Assembly: GCA_036524675.1 (NCBI GenBank)
Contig: DATDBU010000135.1
Span: 1 to 22,630, forward strand
Source of the DNA: DATDAW01 sp036524675
GTDB taxonomy: Bacteria > Verrucomicrobiota > Verrucomicrobiia > Chthoniobacterales > DASVRZ01
Direction: 5' to 3'
DNA: 22,630 nucleotides
Part shown: positions 15,419 through 22,399 of the stretch, one piece after another
Layout: every line of letters begins with the position of its first letter
How positions within the stretch are numbered: the stretch's first letter is position 1
The notes under the pieces: model-generated
What the model was told of the DNA's origin: nothing
What the model saw: the letters and a program-made list of their open reading frames with translations, nothing else
The model's database searches: none
Made by a program: the position numbers and the translations under genes

Positions 15419-15981
15419 TTGATTCCAACACGGAAATTCTCCTCAGCCGCGACACCGAAGCGATTCGTATTCCAAGCGGTGAAGTTTTCACCTTGCCTGA
15501 AGGCAGCAGGGTTTTTATCACCCAATCCCTTGGCGGCACTTATACAGTAGCCTCGGAGTATGGCCTTGCCCGCATTTCGGACAAAGACGCCGGCGCACTG
15601 GGCATCGACCTGGCGGCCCCAACTCATTCCCATTCCGTCGAACCAGCCGTTTCCGGAACAGCTGCAGACGTTGACCCTGAAGAAATTTGGGACCGTTTAC
15701 GCACCGTTTATGATCCCGAAATCCCCGTCAATATCGTCGATCTCGGATTGGTGTACGATTGTCAGATCATTGAAACGCCCGAAAACAAAACCCGGGTCGA
15801 AGTCAAAATGACGCTCACCGCACCCGGCTGCGGCATGGGCCCCACGATCGCTGCCGATGCCCGCAGTAAAGTACTCACCGTCCCGGGCGTCGACGACGCG
15901 GAAGTCGAACTTGTCTGGGATCCACCATGGAACCAGCACATGATCAGCGAAATCGGCAAAATGAAGCTCGGGATGATTTAA
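15415..15981 (+). CDS. sufT: Fe-S cluster assembly protein SufT (MIP18/DUF59 family)
   Basis: SufT proteins help mature Fe-S proteins, probably as cluster carriers or targeting factors in the cytoplasm. The 188-residue protein has the SufT-specific N-terminal domain (about 1-65, ending GALGIDL) and a His/Ser-containing linker. The MIP18 domain (about 88-185) has the signature YDPEIPVNIVDLGLVYD (99-115) and the conserved cysteine C139 in TAPGCGMG. It ends with VELVWDPPW. Its ATG overlaps the stop of the scaffold gene (ATGA), so the two are made together. No sufBCDS genes lie in the window, although sufT commonly travels with them. The gene converges with the deoxyribosyltransferase-family gene 27 bp further on. 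Confidence 0.92.
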   Translation: MIDSNTEILLSRDTEAIRIPSGEVFTLPEGSRVFITQSLGGTYTVASEYGLARISDKDAGALGIDLAAPTHSHSVEPAVSGTAADVDPEEIWDRLRTVYDPEIPVNIVDLGLVYDCQIIETPENKTRVEVKMTLTAPGCGMGPTIAADARSKVLTVPGVDDAEVELVWDPPWNQHMISEIGKMKLGMI

Positions 15982-16008
15982 GCGGACACGCAACACTCTG
16001 CTAGCGTC

Positions 16009-16683
16009 TTAAAGAAGTCCGCGCTCGATCTTCGCCTGGAGTTGATTGAGCATATAACGGGTATTTTCCGCTTGGGAACCCCCTAGAGCCGGCAACACCG
16101 AGAGCCATTCGTAGATGGCAGCAGCCTTGTCTCGAGCAAGTATGGGCGGCAGGGCAATAACCCTGTCCAGCGCGGTGATGATACGATCAGCAACGGTCTC
16201 ATGCACGCCATCTGCCGCAGCGCTGGCGGCTTTGGCCGAAAGCAGTTCGGAAACGGATCCGCTCACCCCAGCAAGGGCTTCCTTGTAAAGGGACATCGCA
16301 TCGAGCATCACAACGTCGGTCCGTGGGAAAAAACTGGTCATCAAATTCCATGGATCCCCGCCCTGGTCTCCGCCGCGACGGAAATCAGTTCGCAGCAGAA
16401 CCGCGGGAATGTCGGCAAATTTAGCGAACAAGAATTCGACAACCGTTCCGGAATCCAGCTCCGTTCCGTCGTAGTGAAAAATCCCGGCGTCACATGCGAG
16501 GCACGTCTTAATGTCCTGATCGCGAATCGCTTGCGCCGTTGTTTCGCGCTGCTCCAGATTTTGCGGCAACACCGAGATGTAGCGTCCGTTGGATTTTTGA
16601 AACACGTTTTCTGCCAGCAAAGCGTTCCCGTAGAGATGCTTGGCGCTGAAGAGTTCTCCGGCAAAATAGATGGAATAGGACAT
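16009..16683 (-). CDS. Nucleoside 2-deoxyribosyltransferase-family protein
   Basis: Members of this family (PF05014-like) cleave or exchange the N-glycosidic bond of deoxynucleosides or nucleotides, and some act as nucleotide hydrolases. The 224-residue protein opens with the family strand SIYFAGELFSAKHLYGN (about 3-19). It continues with SVLPQNLEQRETTAQ, DIKTCLACDAGIFHYDGTELDSGTVVEFLFAKFADIPAVLLRTDFR. D77 and the likely catalytic E83 lie in that last stretch. The C-terminal half is helical and less conserved, longer than the minimal ~150-residue enzymes. An ATG at 16698 would add five residues. The start at 16683 fits the family N-terminus. It diverges from the GNAT gene with about 60 bp between. 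Substrate is not predictable. Confidence 0.8.
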   Translation of the reverse strand: MSYSIYFAGELFSAKHLYGNALLAENVFQKSNGRYISVLPQNLEQRETTAQAIRDQDIKTCLACDAGIFHYDGTELDSGTVVEFLFAKFADIPAVLLRTDFRRGGDQGGDPWNLMTSFFPRTDVVMLDAMSLYKEALAGVSGSVSELLSAKAASAAADGVHETVADRIITALDRVIALPPILARDKAAAIYEWLSVLPALGGSQAENTRYMLNQLQAKIERGLL

Positions 16684-16742
16684 ATAAGTTCTCGGCATTC
16701 AGTCTTAGTTTTCAGCGCAGAGTCCATCGAATTTTGAGCCTA

Positions 16743-17222
16743 ATGGAGATCGTCGATTTGTCCGAAAAACCTGAGCTACGTGAAATCCTTGCTCGATGGC
16801 ATGGAGTGCAGTGGCGCCATTTGTATCAGGGTTGGAACGCAGCGGAAGCAATGCGGCTGTTCGAACTTGAAAAATCCGAAGGCGAAATTCCCCGAACATG
16901 GATTGCGCTGGATAATGAGCGTTTGCTTGGTTCGGTAAGCTTGATTCTGGATGATCTACCTCAACGGCCGAAGCAAAATCCATGGCTCGCCAGCCTGCTT
17001 GTCGCCAAATCCGAACGTGGGCGCGGCGTTGGAAAACGGCTTGTCGAAGCATTGCTCGCGTGGAGCGACGCCCGGGATATCGCTGAAATTTTCTTATTTA
17101 CGGAGAATCGGACCAGCTTTTTTGCTCGTTTCGGATTTTCCTCAGTCGAGGAAACGATGCAGAATGGTCACGCCATCACGGTCATGCGACGGTCAAAAAG
17201 GCACGCCGCTGACGGCCAATAA
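16743..17222 (+). CDS. GNAT-family N-acetyltransferase
   Basis: This 159-residue protein is a single GNAT domain using acetyl-CoA to acetylate an amine. The acetyl-CoA pyrophosphate-binding motif A is clear: WLASLLVAKSERGRGVGKRLVEALLAWS, with the R-G-x-G-x-G/A pattern in RGRGVG. The closing motif B follows as IFLFTENRTSFFARFGFSSVEETMQNGHAITVMRR. Substrate is unknown. The stop lies 3 bp before the permease ATG, so it is probably cotranscribed with the metal-permease genes, although that may be incidental. A TTG at 16734 is an alternative start. The ATG at 16743 gives a normal N-terminus. Confidence 0.88.
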   Translation: MEIVDLSEKPELREILARWHGVQWRHLYQGWNAAEAMRLFELEKSEGEIPRTWIALDNERLLGSVSLILDDLPQRPKQNPWLASLLVAKSERGRGVGKRLVEALLAWSDARDIAEIFLFTENRTSFFARFGFSSVEETMQNGHAITVMRRSKRHAADGQ

Positions 17223-17225
17223 TCG

Positions 17226-18245
17226 ATGACTGCTTCGTCCTGGTTTTCCTTTAATCTCAACGACTTCAGTTTTTCGTTCCTCAGCATTCTGTTTGAAGGA
17301 GTGCCATTCCTTTTGGCGGGAACACTGATTTCCGGATTCATCGACGCGTTTTTGCCATCACAACGTTTGGACAAACTGCTTCCGAAACGGGCCGGGCTGG
17401 CGATCTTATTAGGAGGTTTGCTGGGACTCATTTTTCCGATGTGCGAATGCGGTGTGATTCCCGTGATTCGACGAATGATTCGCAAAGGGCTCCCCGTCGC
17501 TCCCGCCATGACGTATCTGCTCGCGGCGCCGATCGTAAATCCTGTCGTAGCGCTAAGCACTTACGCTGCTTTTCGCGGTCAGGATCCGGCGACGGTATTA
17601 GCTTTCCGGCTCGCGTTGGGATTTGGCATCGCCTGCGTAGCAGGAGCGATCGTTCTGGGGTTGCCCAAAGAGAAAATTCTCACGGCGGAACTGGTTGCCA
17701 CGGCTCGTCCGGTCAGAAAACCTCTTATGCAACTCGCCGTCAGCGGATCTGGTCTGGCGTCGAATGAAACTCCGGACGACAATTTTCCTGATCCAAGTGC
17801 CTTGGAGAAAGCTATTTCCGCCGAAAAGCCAAGCGTTGGCCAAAAACTGCTCGCAGCGCTGCGAACGGCGTGTGGTGATTTTCTAGACGTAGCATTTTAC
17901 CTCGTGCTTGGAGCCGCGATCACGGCCGTTTTCAACACGGCGGTCAGCCGCGAACAGGTGATTCTTCCGCTGGCGAGTAATGTCTGGTTCGCCACTTATG
18001 CGCTCACCGCCCTGGCAGGCCTCTTGTCGCTTTGCAGCACATCAGACGCGTTCGTTGCAGCGAATTTTGTAGCGTTCCCGCTGGCCGCCAAATTGGCTTT
18101 CATGGTTTTCGGTCCGATGATGGACTTGAAGCTGCTCTTCCTTTACAGTCTCGTGTTTCGCAAGCGGTTTACGGTCGCGCTCGCTGTTGCGCTATTCGTG
18201 GGCATCGGGCTGCTCTGCGTGCATCTCGCCAGTTTCATCCAATGA
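17226..18245 (+). CDS. UPF0718/DUF318 permease (YcgR-type)
   Basis: The 339-residue polytopic protein belongs to the DUF318/ArsP_1 permease family. Diagnostic are the intramembrane FPMCECGVIPVIRRMIRKGLP (about 70-90, C73 and C75) and APIVNPVVALSTYAAFRGQD (101-120), repeated in spirit in the second half by LCSTSDAFVAANF. Hydrophobic segments number about eight, with a hydrophilic central loop near 150-205. It is followed 11 bp later by a TIGR03943/DUF1980 protein. That pair corresponds to YcgR-YcgQ of Bacillus and is found near zinc-homeostasis genes in many genomes. The transported species is not proven. Together with the downstream Zn/Mn-type ABC genes it suggests divalent metal or metal-ligand transport. 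Confidence 0.85.
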   Translation: MTASSWFSFNLNDFSFSFLSILFEGVPFLLAGTLISGFIDAFLPSQRLDKLLPKRAGLAILLGGLLGLIFPMCECGVIPVIRRMIRKGLPVAPAMTYLLAAPIVNPVVALSTYAAFRGQDPATVLAFRLALGFGIACVAGAIVLGLPKEKILTAELVATARPVRKPLMQLAVSGSGLASNETPDDNFPDPSALEKAISAEKPSVGQKLLAALRTACGDFLDVAFYLVLGAAITAVFNTAVSREQVILPLASNVWFATYALTALAGLLSLCSTSDAFVAANFVAFPLAAKLAFMVFGPMMDLKLLFLYSLVFRKRFTVALAVALFVGIGLLCVHLASFIQ

Positions 18246-18256
18246 CTTGATTTGAT

Positions 18257-19189
18257 ATGAAAGAAAGAATTGCGATTCTGCTCGGCCCTCTCACACTCCT
18301 CGAATGGGGCGGAATCCTGCTCTACTTTTATTTCAGCGGTCGCATCAATGCGCTGCTTCATCCGGTTTTCCGCTGGCAGGTTCTCGCAGCTGGTTCGCTT
18401 CTTGTGCTGTGCGCCGCCGTTCTTTTCTTTACACGAAAAAAACCCTCTCAATGCGGATGCGGCACTGACGACGACTGTGGCCTGGCGCAACGCTCTGTTT
18501 TTTCCGGCAACTGGCTGGTGCCAATGATGTTGTTTCTGCCTTTCGGCCTAGCCACGCTCATTTCAACCGACGCATACGGTGCCAATATTTTACAGACCCG
18601 CGGCGTGGCGAACAGCGCTGCTGCGCTACCCGGGTTGTCAGATAAATTTGCCAAGGCCAATGTCGTCAAAGCCGTTGCCGATCTGGAGGTCGTCGAACCA
18701 CCGCTGCCGACGGATACCGACTTCCCTTCTTCGCCAGACGATCCGCCTTCGGCAATGCCCCCGGATGAACTGGTCAATAGCGCCGATTCCGTAAGCAGTT
18801 TCTTCAAGCCCGATGCCAATGGCAACATCCAGGTGAGTGTGACTGACCTGCTCTATGCGGCTGAAGAACCGACGCTGCAGCACCCTTTTCGCGGAAAATC
18901 AGCGGAAATCATCGGCCAGTTCATGCCCGCGAAAGTCAACAATGCCTCTGGAAAACGCTTCAACTTGGTCCGGATGTTTATGACCTGCTGCGCCGCGGAT
19001 GCCCAGCCGGTCTCGGTTCTGGTGGATACGTCGGAAAGCGGCGATCTCCCGAAAAATGTAGGTGAGATGGTCTGGACCCGTGTCGCGGGTCACATCGAAT
19101 TCCCGTTGGAGAACGGCAAACCCACAGCTGTGTTGAAAGCCAAAACGGTCGAGAAAACAACACCTCCCGAGGAGACGATGTTGTATTAG
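18257..19189 (+). CDS. TIGR03943/DUF1980 membrane protein, permease partner (YcgQ-type)
   Basis: The 310-residue protein has two N-terminal membrane spans (about 12-26 and 40-58) and a cytoplasmic-like loop with C66-G-C68 and C74. A third span follows (about 87-103), then a large soluble domain. The C-terminal domain has the family hallmark RMFMTCCAADAQPVSVLVDT, followed by VWTRVAGHIEF. A Pro/Asp-rich linker (about 150-185) is present. This family is almost always encoded next to the DUF318 permease, as here. The cysteine sets could bind metal, but this is inference. The linker looks longer than minimal YcgQ. After the gene comes a 192-bp gap with a dyad before the next gene. Confidence 0.85.
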   Translation: MKERIAILLGPLTLLEWGGILLYFYFSGRINALLHPVFRWQVLAAGSLLVLCAAVLFFTRKKPSQCGCGTDDDCGLAQRSVFSGNWLVPMMLFLPFGLATLISTDAYGANILQTRGVANSAAALPGLSDKFAKANVVKAVADLEVVEPPLPTDTDFPSSPDDPPSAMPPDELVNSADSVSSFFKPDANGNIQVSVTDLLYAAEEPTLQHPFRGKSAEIIGQFMPAKVNNASGKRFNLVRMFMTCCAADAQPVSVLVDTSESGDLPKNVGEMVWTRVAGHIEFPLENGKPTAVLKAKTVEKTTPPEETMLY

Positions 19190-19264
19190 AAAAAGAGAAG
19201 TTTTCAGGGTGCAGTTTTTCAGGCTTCAGAAATTCAAAAACGCCACGCAGACGTTCTCTAAAAA

Positions 19265-19302
19265 CCGAAAACGGAGACCTTGATCTTGTGCTCGGTTTTC
19301 GG
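19265..19302 (+). terminator. Possible weak terminator dyad after the YcgQ-type gene
   Basis: CCGAAAAC (19265-19272) and GTTTTCGG (19295-19302) are perfect 8-bp complements with a 22-nt loop. A second register pairs AAAACCGA with TCGGTTTT. No T-run follows, so its role as a terminator or a regulatory dyad is open. Confidence 0.25.
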
Positions 19303-19332
19303 CTGGTAATTTTGCGCATTCCATCGTACCGA

Positions 19333-19353
19333 TGTTGCAAGTTATGCGCAACA
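19333..19353. promoter_or_regulatory. Candidate metalloregulator operator (21-bp dyad)
   Basis: TGTTGC and GCAACA, six-base perfect half-sites, are separated by nine bases and centred 39 bp before the ATG at 19382, in the gap leading to the metal ABC genes. Spacing and size fit a dimeric regulator of the Fur/Zur type, though the half-site does not match a consensus I can name with confidence. No second copy was seen in the window. Confidence 0.4.
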
Positions 19354-19369
19354 ACGGCAAAGACCTTTC

Positions 19370-19376
19370 GGGAGGA
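19370..19376 (+). promoter_or_regulatory. Shine-Dalgarno for the small anchored protein
   Basis: GGGAGGA lies 5 bases before the ATG at 19382, one of few strong ribosome sites in this window. It supports this as a real coding start. Confidence 0.7.
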
Positions 19377-19381
19377 CAGCG

Positions 19382-19822
19382 ATGAGGGGCTGGCCCTTGG
19401 GAAAGGCGGTGCTTACGCTGATCGCATTGTTGATACTGGCCTGGCCGTTGAAACAATTAACAACGCCAAAACAGGCTCGCAATGAGGAGGTTGCGCCGGC
19501 AGAAGCCAACACCGAAAAGGTCGCAATTCGCGTGGTGTTTTCGGCACCGCCACACCGTTTCTCAGTAAAATTCCTTGGCAACGAAGTTCTTTCTGGGCCC
19601 AACGGATCGACGTCCCTGGAATACAACAACCAAACCGCGTTGCATTTTCCGCCGGAAGGAATCGATCTGATCGCAAGCGCCGCTTTCAGCGACGAATCCA
19701 CACCGCACAAGATGGACGTCGAGCTTGTTCGCGCCGACGGATCGAAGTATTCCCAGTCACTCTCCGGCACGAAAGAGATCGAGGATGTTCTGTTTTTCTC
19801 GGGCACAGCAGTCCGACAGTAA
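19382..19822 (+). CDS. Small membrane-anchored protein of unknown function in a metal-transport cluster
   Basis: I do not recognise this 146-residue protein. It has a short basic N-terminus and one hydrophobic segment (about 8-23: KAVLTLIALLILAWPL) that would anchor or export it. An Ala/Glu-rich stretch follows, then a likely beta-rich extracytoplasmic domain (about 45-140: VAIRVVFSAPPHRFSVKFLG... to VLFFSG) with three scattered His (PPHRF, ALHFPP, TPHKM). It is too small for the ZnuA/TroA binding protein, and no His-rich loop or TroA repeat is seen. A good Shine-Dalgarno precedes it, and the ABC ATPase follows 37 bp later. That position suggests an accessory role in metal handling at the envelope, which is inference. 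Confidence 0.75.
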   Translation: MRGWPLGKAVLTLIALLILAWPLKQLTTPKQARNEEVAPAEANTEKVAIRVVFSAPPHRFSVKFLGNEVLSGPNGSTSLEYNNQTALHFPPEGIDLIASAAFSDESTPHKMDVELVRADGSKYSQSLSGTKEIEDVLFFSGTAVRQ

Positions 19823-19859
19823 TACCGCTTTGGAGAGCTAATATTTCGCGTTTTTAACG

Positions 19860-20624
19860 ATGCCCGATCATAGTCTGAAAGTCAGCGATCTGACCGTGTC
19901 ATACCAACGGATTCCGGCGTTGCACCATGTGGAATTCTCGACGCGGTGCGGCCAATGCATGGCGTTGATCGGTCCGAACGGCGCTGGGAAAACGACCCTG
20001 CTCAAGACACTCGCCGGTCTGCTGAAGCCGGAATCGGGTCGCGTAGAGTTTCACGGGCGACGTGTCACACGCGGCACAAAGGACTTTGCGTATTTGCCTC
20101 AACGCGAGAACATCGACTGGGACTTTCCTCTCACTGTCCGCGGCTTGGTCGAGATGGGCCGATATCTGCGTGTGGGCTGGGCCGGGCGTTACTCGAAGTC
20201 GGATGACACCGCGGTAGACCGGGCGATTGCTGAAATGGAACTTGAAGGCTTTGAAGATCGACAAATTTCTGCTCTCTCCGGAGGTCAACAACAGCGGGCG
20301 TTTCTCGCTCGATCCCTTGCTCAAGAGGCGCACGTTTTCTTGCTGGATGAACCTTTCACCGGGCTGGATCAACCGGCAACAGACGCGCTTGCGACAACCC
20401 TCAAACGGTTGGCAGCCGACGGGAAGCTCATCCTTGCGTCACATCATGACCTGGCGACGGTGCCGGCCTTGTTTTCCGAAGTCCTGCTTCTCAATGGCGA
20501 GTTGATCGCCGCGGGTAAAACCAGCGAAGTCTTCACCGAGGCAAACATCGCACGAGCGTACAGCGCCGCCGTTTTCGCGGGTAAGAAGCATCCTCACCAT
20601 CATACTCATGAATTGGCTCACTGA
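19860..20624 (+). CDS. Zinc/manganese-type ABC transporter ATP-binding protein
   Basis: This 254-residue ATPase energises import through the permease encoded next. It has Walker A GPNGAGKTT (38-46), the Q-loop region with LPQRENIDWDFPLTVRGLVEMGRY (79-102), signature LSGGQQQR (139-146), Walker B LLDEP (161-165) and the switch His in SHHD (194-197). The QR-x-x-IDW-x-FP segment is typical of the Zn/Mn (ZnuC/MntB/TroB) subfamily. The C-terminus is His-rich (HPHHHTHELAH, 244-254), a common trait of metal transporters that may buffer or sense metal. No Shine-Dalgarno is evident. It overlaps the permease gene by 17 bp, so they are translationally coupled. Zn versus Mn cannot be decided here. Confidence 0.93.
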   Translation: MPDHSLKVSDLTVSYQRIPALHHVEFSTRCGQCMALIGPNGAGKTTLLKTLAGLLKPESGRVEFHGRRVTRGTKDFAYLPQRENIDWDFPLTVRGLVEMGRYLRVGWAGRYSKSDDTAVDRAIAEMELEGFEDRQISALSGGQQQRAFLARSLAQEAHVFLLDEPFTGLDQPATDALATTLKRLAADGKLILASHHDLATVPALFSEVLLLNGELIAAGKTSEVFTEANIARAYSAAVFAGKKHPHHHTHELAH

Positions 20625-21495
20625 ACCGTTCGCGCACGAATTTATGCAGCGCGCGGCGTTCGGCTGCGCGTTGATTGGTTTTCTGAACGGTTTTCTGGGT
20701 GCGTTTATCGTCCTACGACGGCTTGCACTCATGGCCGATGCCCTGTCGCATTCTTTATTGCCCGGGCTCGCCCTGGGTGTGCTGATTTTTGGCCTCGCGC
20801 CGACGGGTCTATTCGCCGGAGCGCTTGCCGCCGCACTGATCGTAGCGATCGGCTCTCAGCTCATCTCGCGGAATTCGCGAGTGAAAGAGGACACGTCCAT
20901 CGCCATCCTCTACACAATGGCGTTTTCCGCGGGCGTCATCCTGCTAAACAAAGTCAAATCGCCCGTTTCGCTGCATCACTATCTCTTCGGGAATATCCTT
21001 GGGCTTTCGAACAGCGACCTCTGGATGAATTACGGGATCGCGCTCGTGACCATACCGCTCGTGGTCGCGTTGCAACGCCCCCTCCTGGTGGCACTTTTCG
21101 AACCGTCGGTCGCGAAGTCCCAGGGCATTCACGTCGAGTGGTTAAATTATCTGCTCATGTCCCTGCTGGTCGTGACCATGATCTCATCGCTGCAAGCCGT
21201 CGGTGTGGCCCTGGCGCTTGGATTGCTCATTGCCCCGGCAGCGACGATCTATCTACTTTCGGATTCAGCTCCAGCAATGTTCTGGGGTGGCGGAATCCTG
21301 GGTGCACTGGGTTCCTGCCTGGGACTCCTGATTTCATATTGGCTGAATACAGAGACTGGCCCCTGTATCGTGCTCCTTCTGGGTTTGTTTTTCCTGGTCG
21401 CCTACCTCCTCAGCCCTCGTTACGGACTCGTTCTGAAGTTGCTCCGGCGTAGGCACTTCCACGAAGAATCGCTGGAGCGATGGAAGAATGGATAG
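20608..21495 (+). CDS. Zinc/manganese-type ABC transporter permease (ZnuB/TroC family, ABC-3)
   Basis: The 295-residue polytopic protein is an ABC-3 family metal permease with about eight or nine hydrophobic segments. Family features are GFLNGFLGAFIVLRRLALMADALSHSLLPGLALG (about 24-57), the ATPase-contacting RVKEDTSIAILYTMAFSAGVIL, the FGNILGLSNSDLW loop and SLQAVGVALALGLLIAPAATIYLL near 195-218. The C-terminus is basic. It forms the transmembrane channel for the ATPase encoded upstream. A binding protein that delivers the metal is required in this family, but none is encoded in this window. The gene ends 15 bp before the converging xthA stop. Confidence 0.93.
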   Translation: MNWLTEPFAHEFMQRAAFGCALIGFLNGFLGAFIVLRRLALMADALSHSLLPGLALGVLIFGLAPTGLFAGALAAALIVAIGSQLISRNSRVKEDTSIAILYTMAFSAGVILLNKVKSPVSLHHYLFGNILGLSNSDLWMNYGIALVTIPLVVALQRPLLVALFEPSVAKSQGIHVEWLNYLLMSLLVVTMISSLQAVGVALALGLLIAPAATIYLLSDSAPAMFWGGGILGALGSCLGLLISYWLNTETGPCIVLLLGLFFLVAYLLSPRYGLVLKLLRRRHFHEESLERWKNG

Positions 21496-21510
21496 AAGTA
21501 GAAAGATATT

Positions 21511-22263
21511 TTACTTTAGCTCGATCCCGATCGGGCAATGGTCCGAACCCAGAATCTGGGGCCGGATGAACGCGGATTTTAGGTTTGGCTGAAACGACTT
21601 CGAGACGAGGAAATAGTCGATCCTCCACCCGATATTTCGGCTACGTGCGCCAGCCATCTGGCTCCACCACGTGTAGTGTCCACCGCCATTTTCGAACACC
21701 CGGAATGTGTCGACGAACCCGGCGTCCACGAACGCGCTGAATCCCTCTCGCTCTTCGATAGTAAAACCGTGATTGCGCACATTGTCCTTCGGCCGCGCGA
21801 GATCGATCTCTGTATGCGCAACGTTCAGATCGCCGCAAAAAATCACCGGCTTCTTCGTTTCGAGTTTCTTTAAGTAAGCAAGAAAATCGCGATCCCACTG
21901 CTGCCGATAGTCGAGTCGGGACAGATCGCGTTTCGAATTCGGCACGTAAACATTAACAAGAAAGAACTCTTCAAACTCCGCCGTCAGCATGCGTCCTTCG
22001 TTGTCATGCTCCGGAATGCCTATGCCCATCGTCACTGCCAGCGGCTGCGTTTTGGTCAGCATTGCCGTACCCGAGTAGCCCTTTTTCTGTGCAAAATTCC
22101 AGAACGAGAAATAGTGCGCCGGCCATTCAGGCTCCGTGATCGCCTCACTCATCTTGATCTCCTGCAGACACAGAATGTCAGGTTGTTCCGCGTCGAGGAA
22201 CTCGAGAAAGTTCCTTTTGAGAACCGCACGCAGGCCATTCACGTTCCACGAAAAGAGTTTCAT
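21511..22263 (-). CDS. xthA: Exodeoxyribonuclease III (AP endonuclease)
   Basis: ExoIII-type enzymes incise abasic sites and remove blocked 3' ends in base-excision repair. The 250-residue protein has the whole exonuclease/endonuclease/phosphatase fold. MKLFSWNVNGLRA opens it (catalytic Asn in WNVNG), followed by ILCLQEIK (metal-binding E35), the VNVYVPNS core and FCGDLNVAHTEIDLARPK. Next are YTWWSQMAGARSRNIGWRIDYFLVS and the terminal GSDHCPIGIEL with the catalytic Asp-His. The start at 22263 matches the family N-terminus. An ATG at 22284 would add seven residues. No Shine-Dalgarno is clear. It diverges from alaS across 136 bp. The symbol could equally be exoA in Bacillus usage. Confidence 0.95.
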   Translation of the reverse strand: MKLFSWNVNGLRAVLKRNFLEFLDAEQPDILCLQEIKMSEAITEPEWPAHYFSFWNFAQKKGYSGTAMLTKTQPLAVTMGIGIPEHDNEGRMLTAEFEEFFLVNVYVPNSKRDLSRLDYRQQWDRDFLAYLKKLETKKPVIFCGDLNVAHTEIDLARPKDNVRNHGFTIEEREGFSAFVDAGFVDTFRVFENGGGHYTWWSQMAGARSRNIGWRIDYFLVSKSFQPNLKSAFIRPQILGSDHCPIGIELK

Positions 22264-22399
22264 GAGATGATATTTTTCAGACATTCACGACCTGTCGAGC
22301 AATTCCCGGCAGCCATAGAACGCACAGAGAATCGCTGTCCCTAGAGGTTCCTTGTAGCTAATCCCGTCTTTCCGGTTACATTCGGCACCCCGTTTTGCC

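Noticed and set aside
19382..19822. Small anchored protein as a truncated ZnuA/TroA binding protein
   Set aside because: It is less than half the family size, and lacks the TroA lobes, linker helix and metal-ligand pattern.
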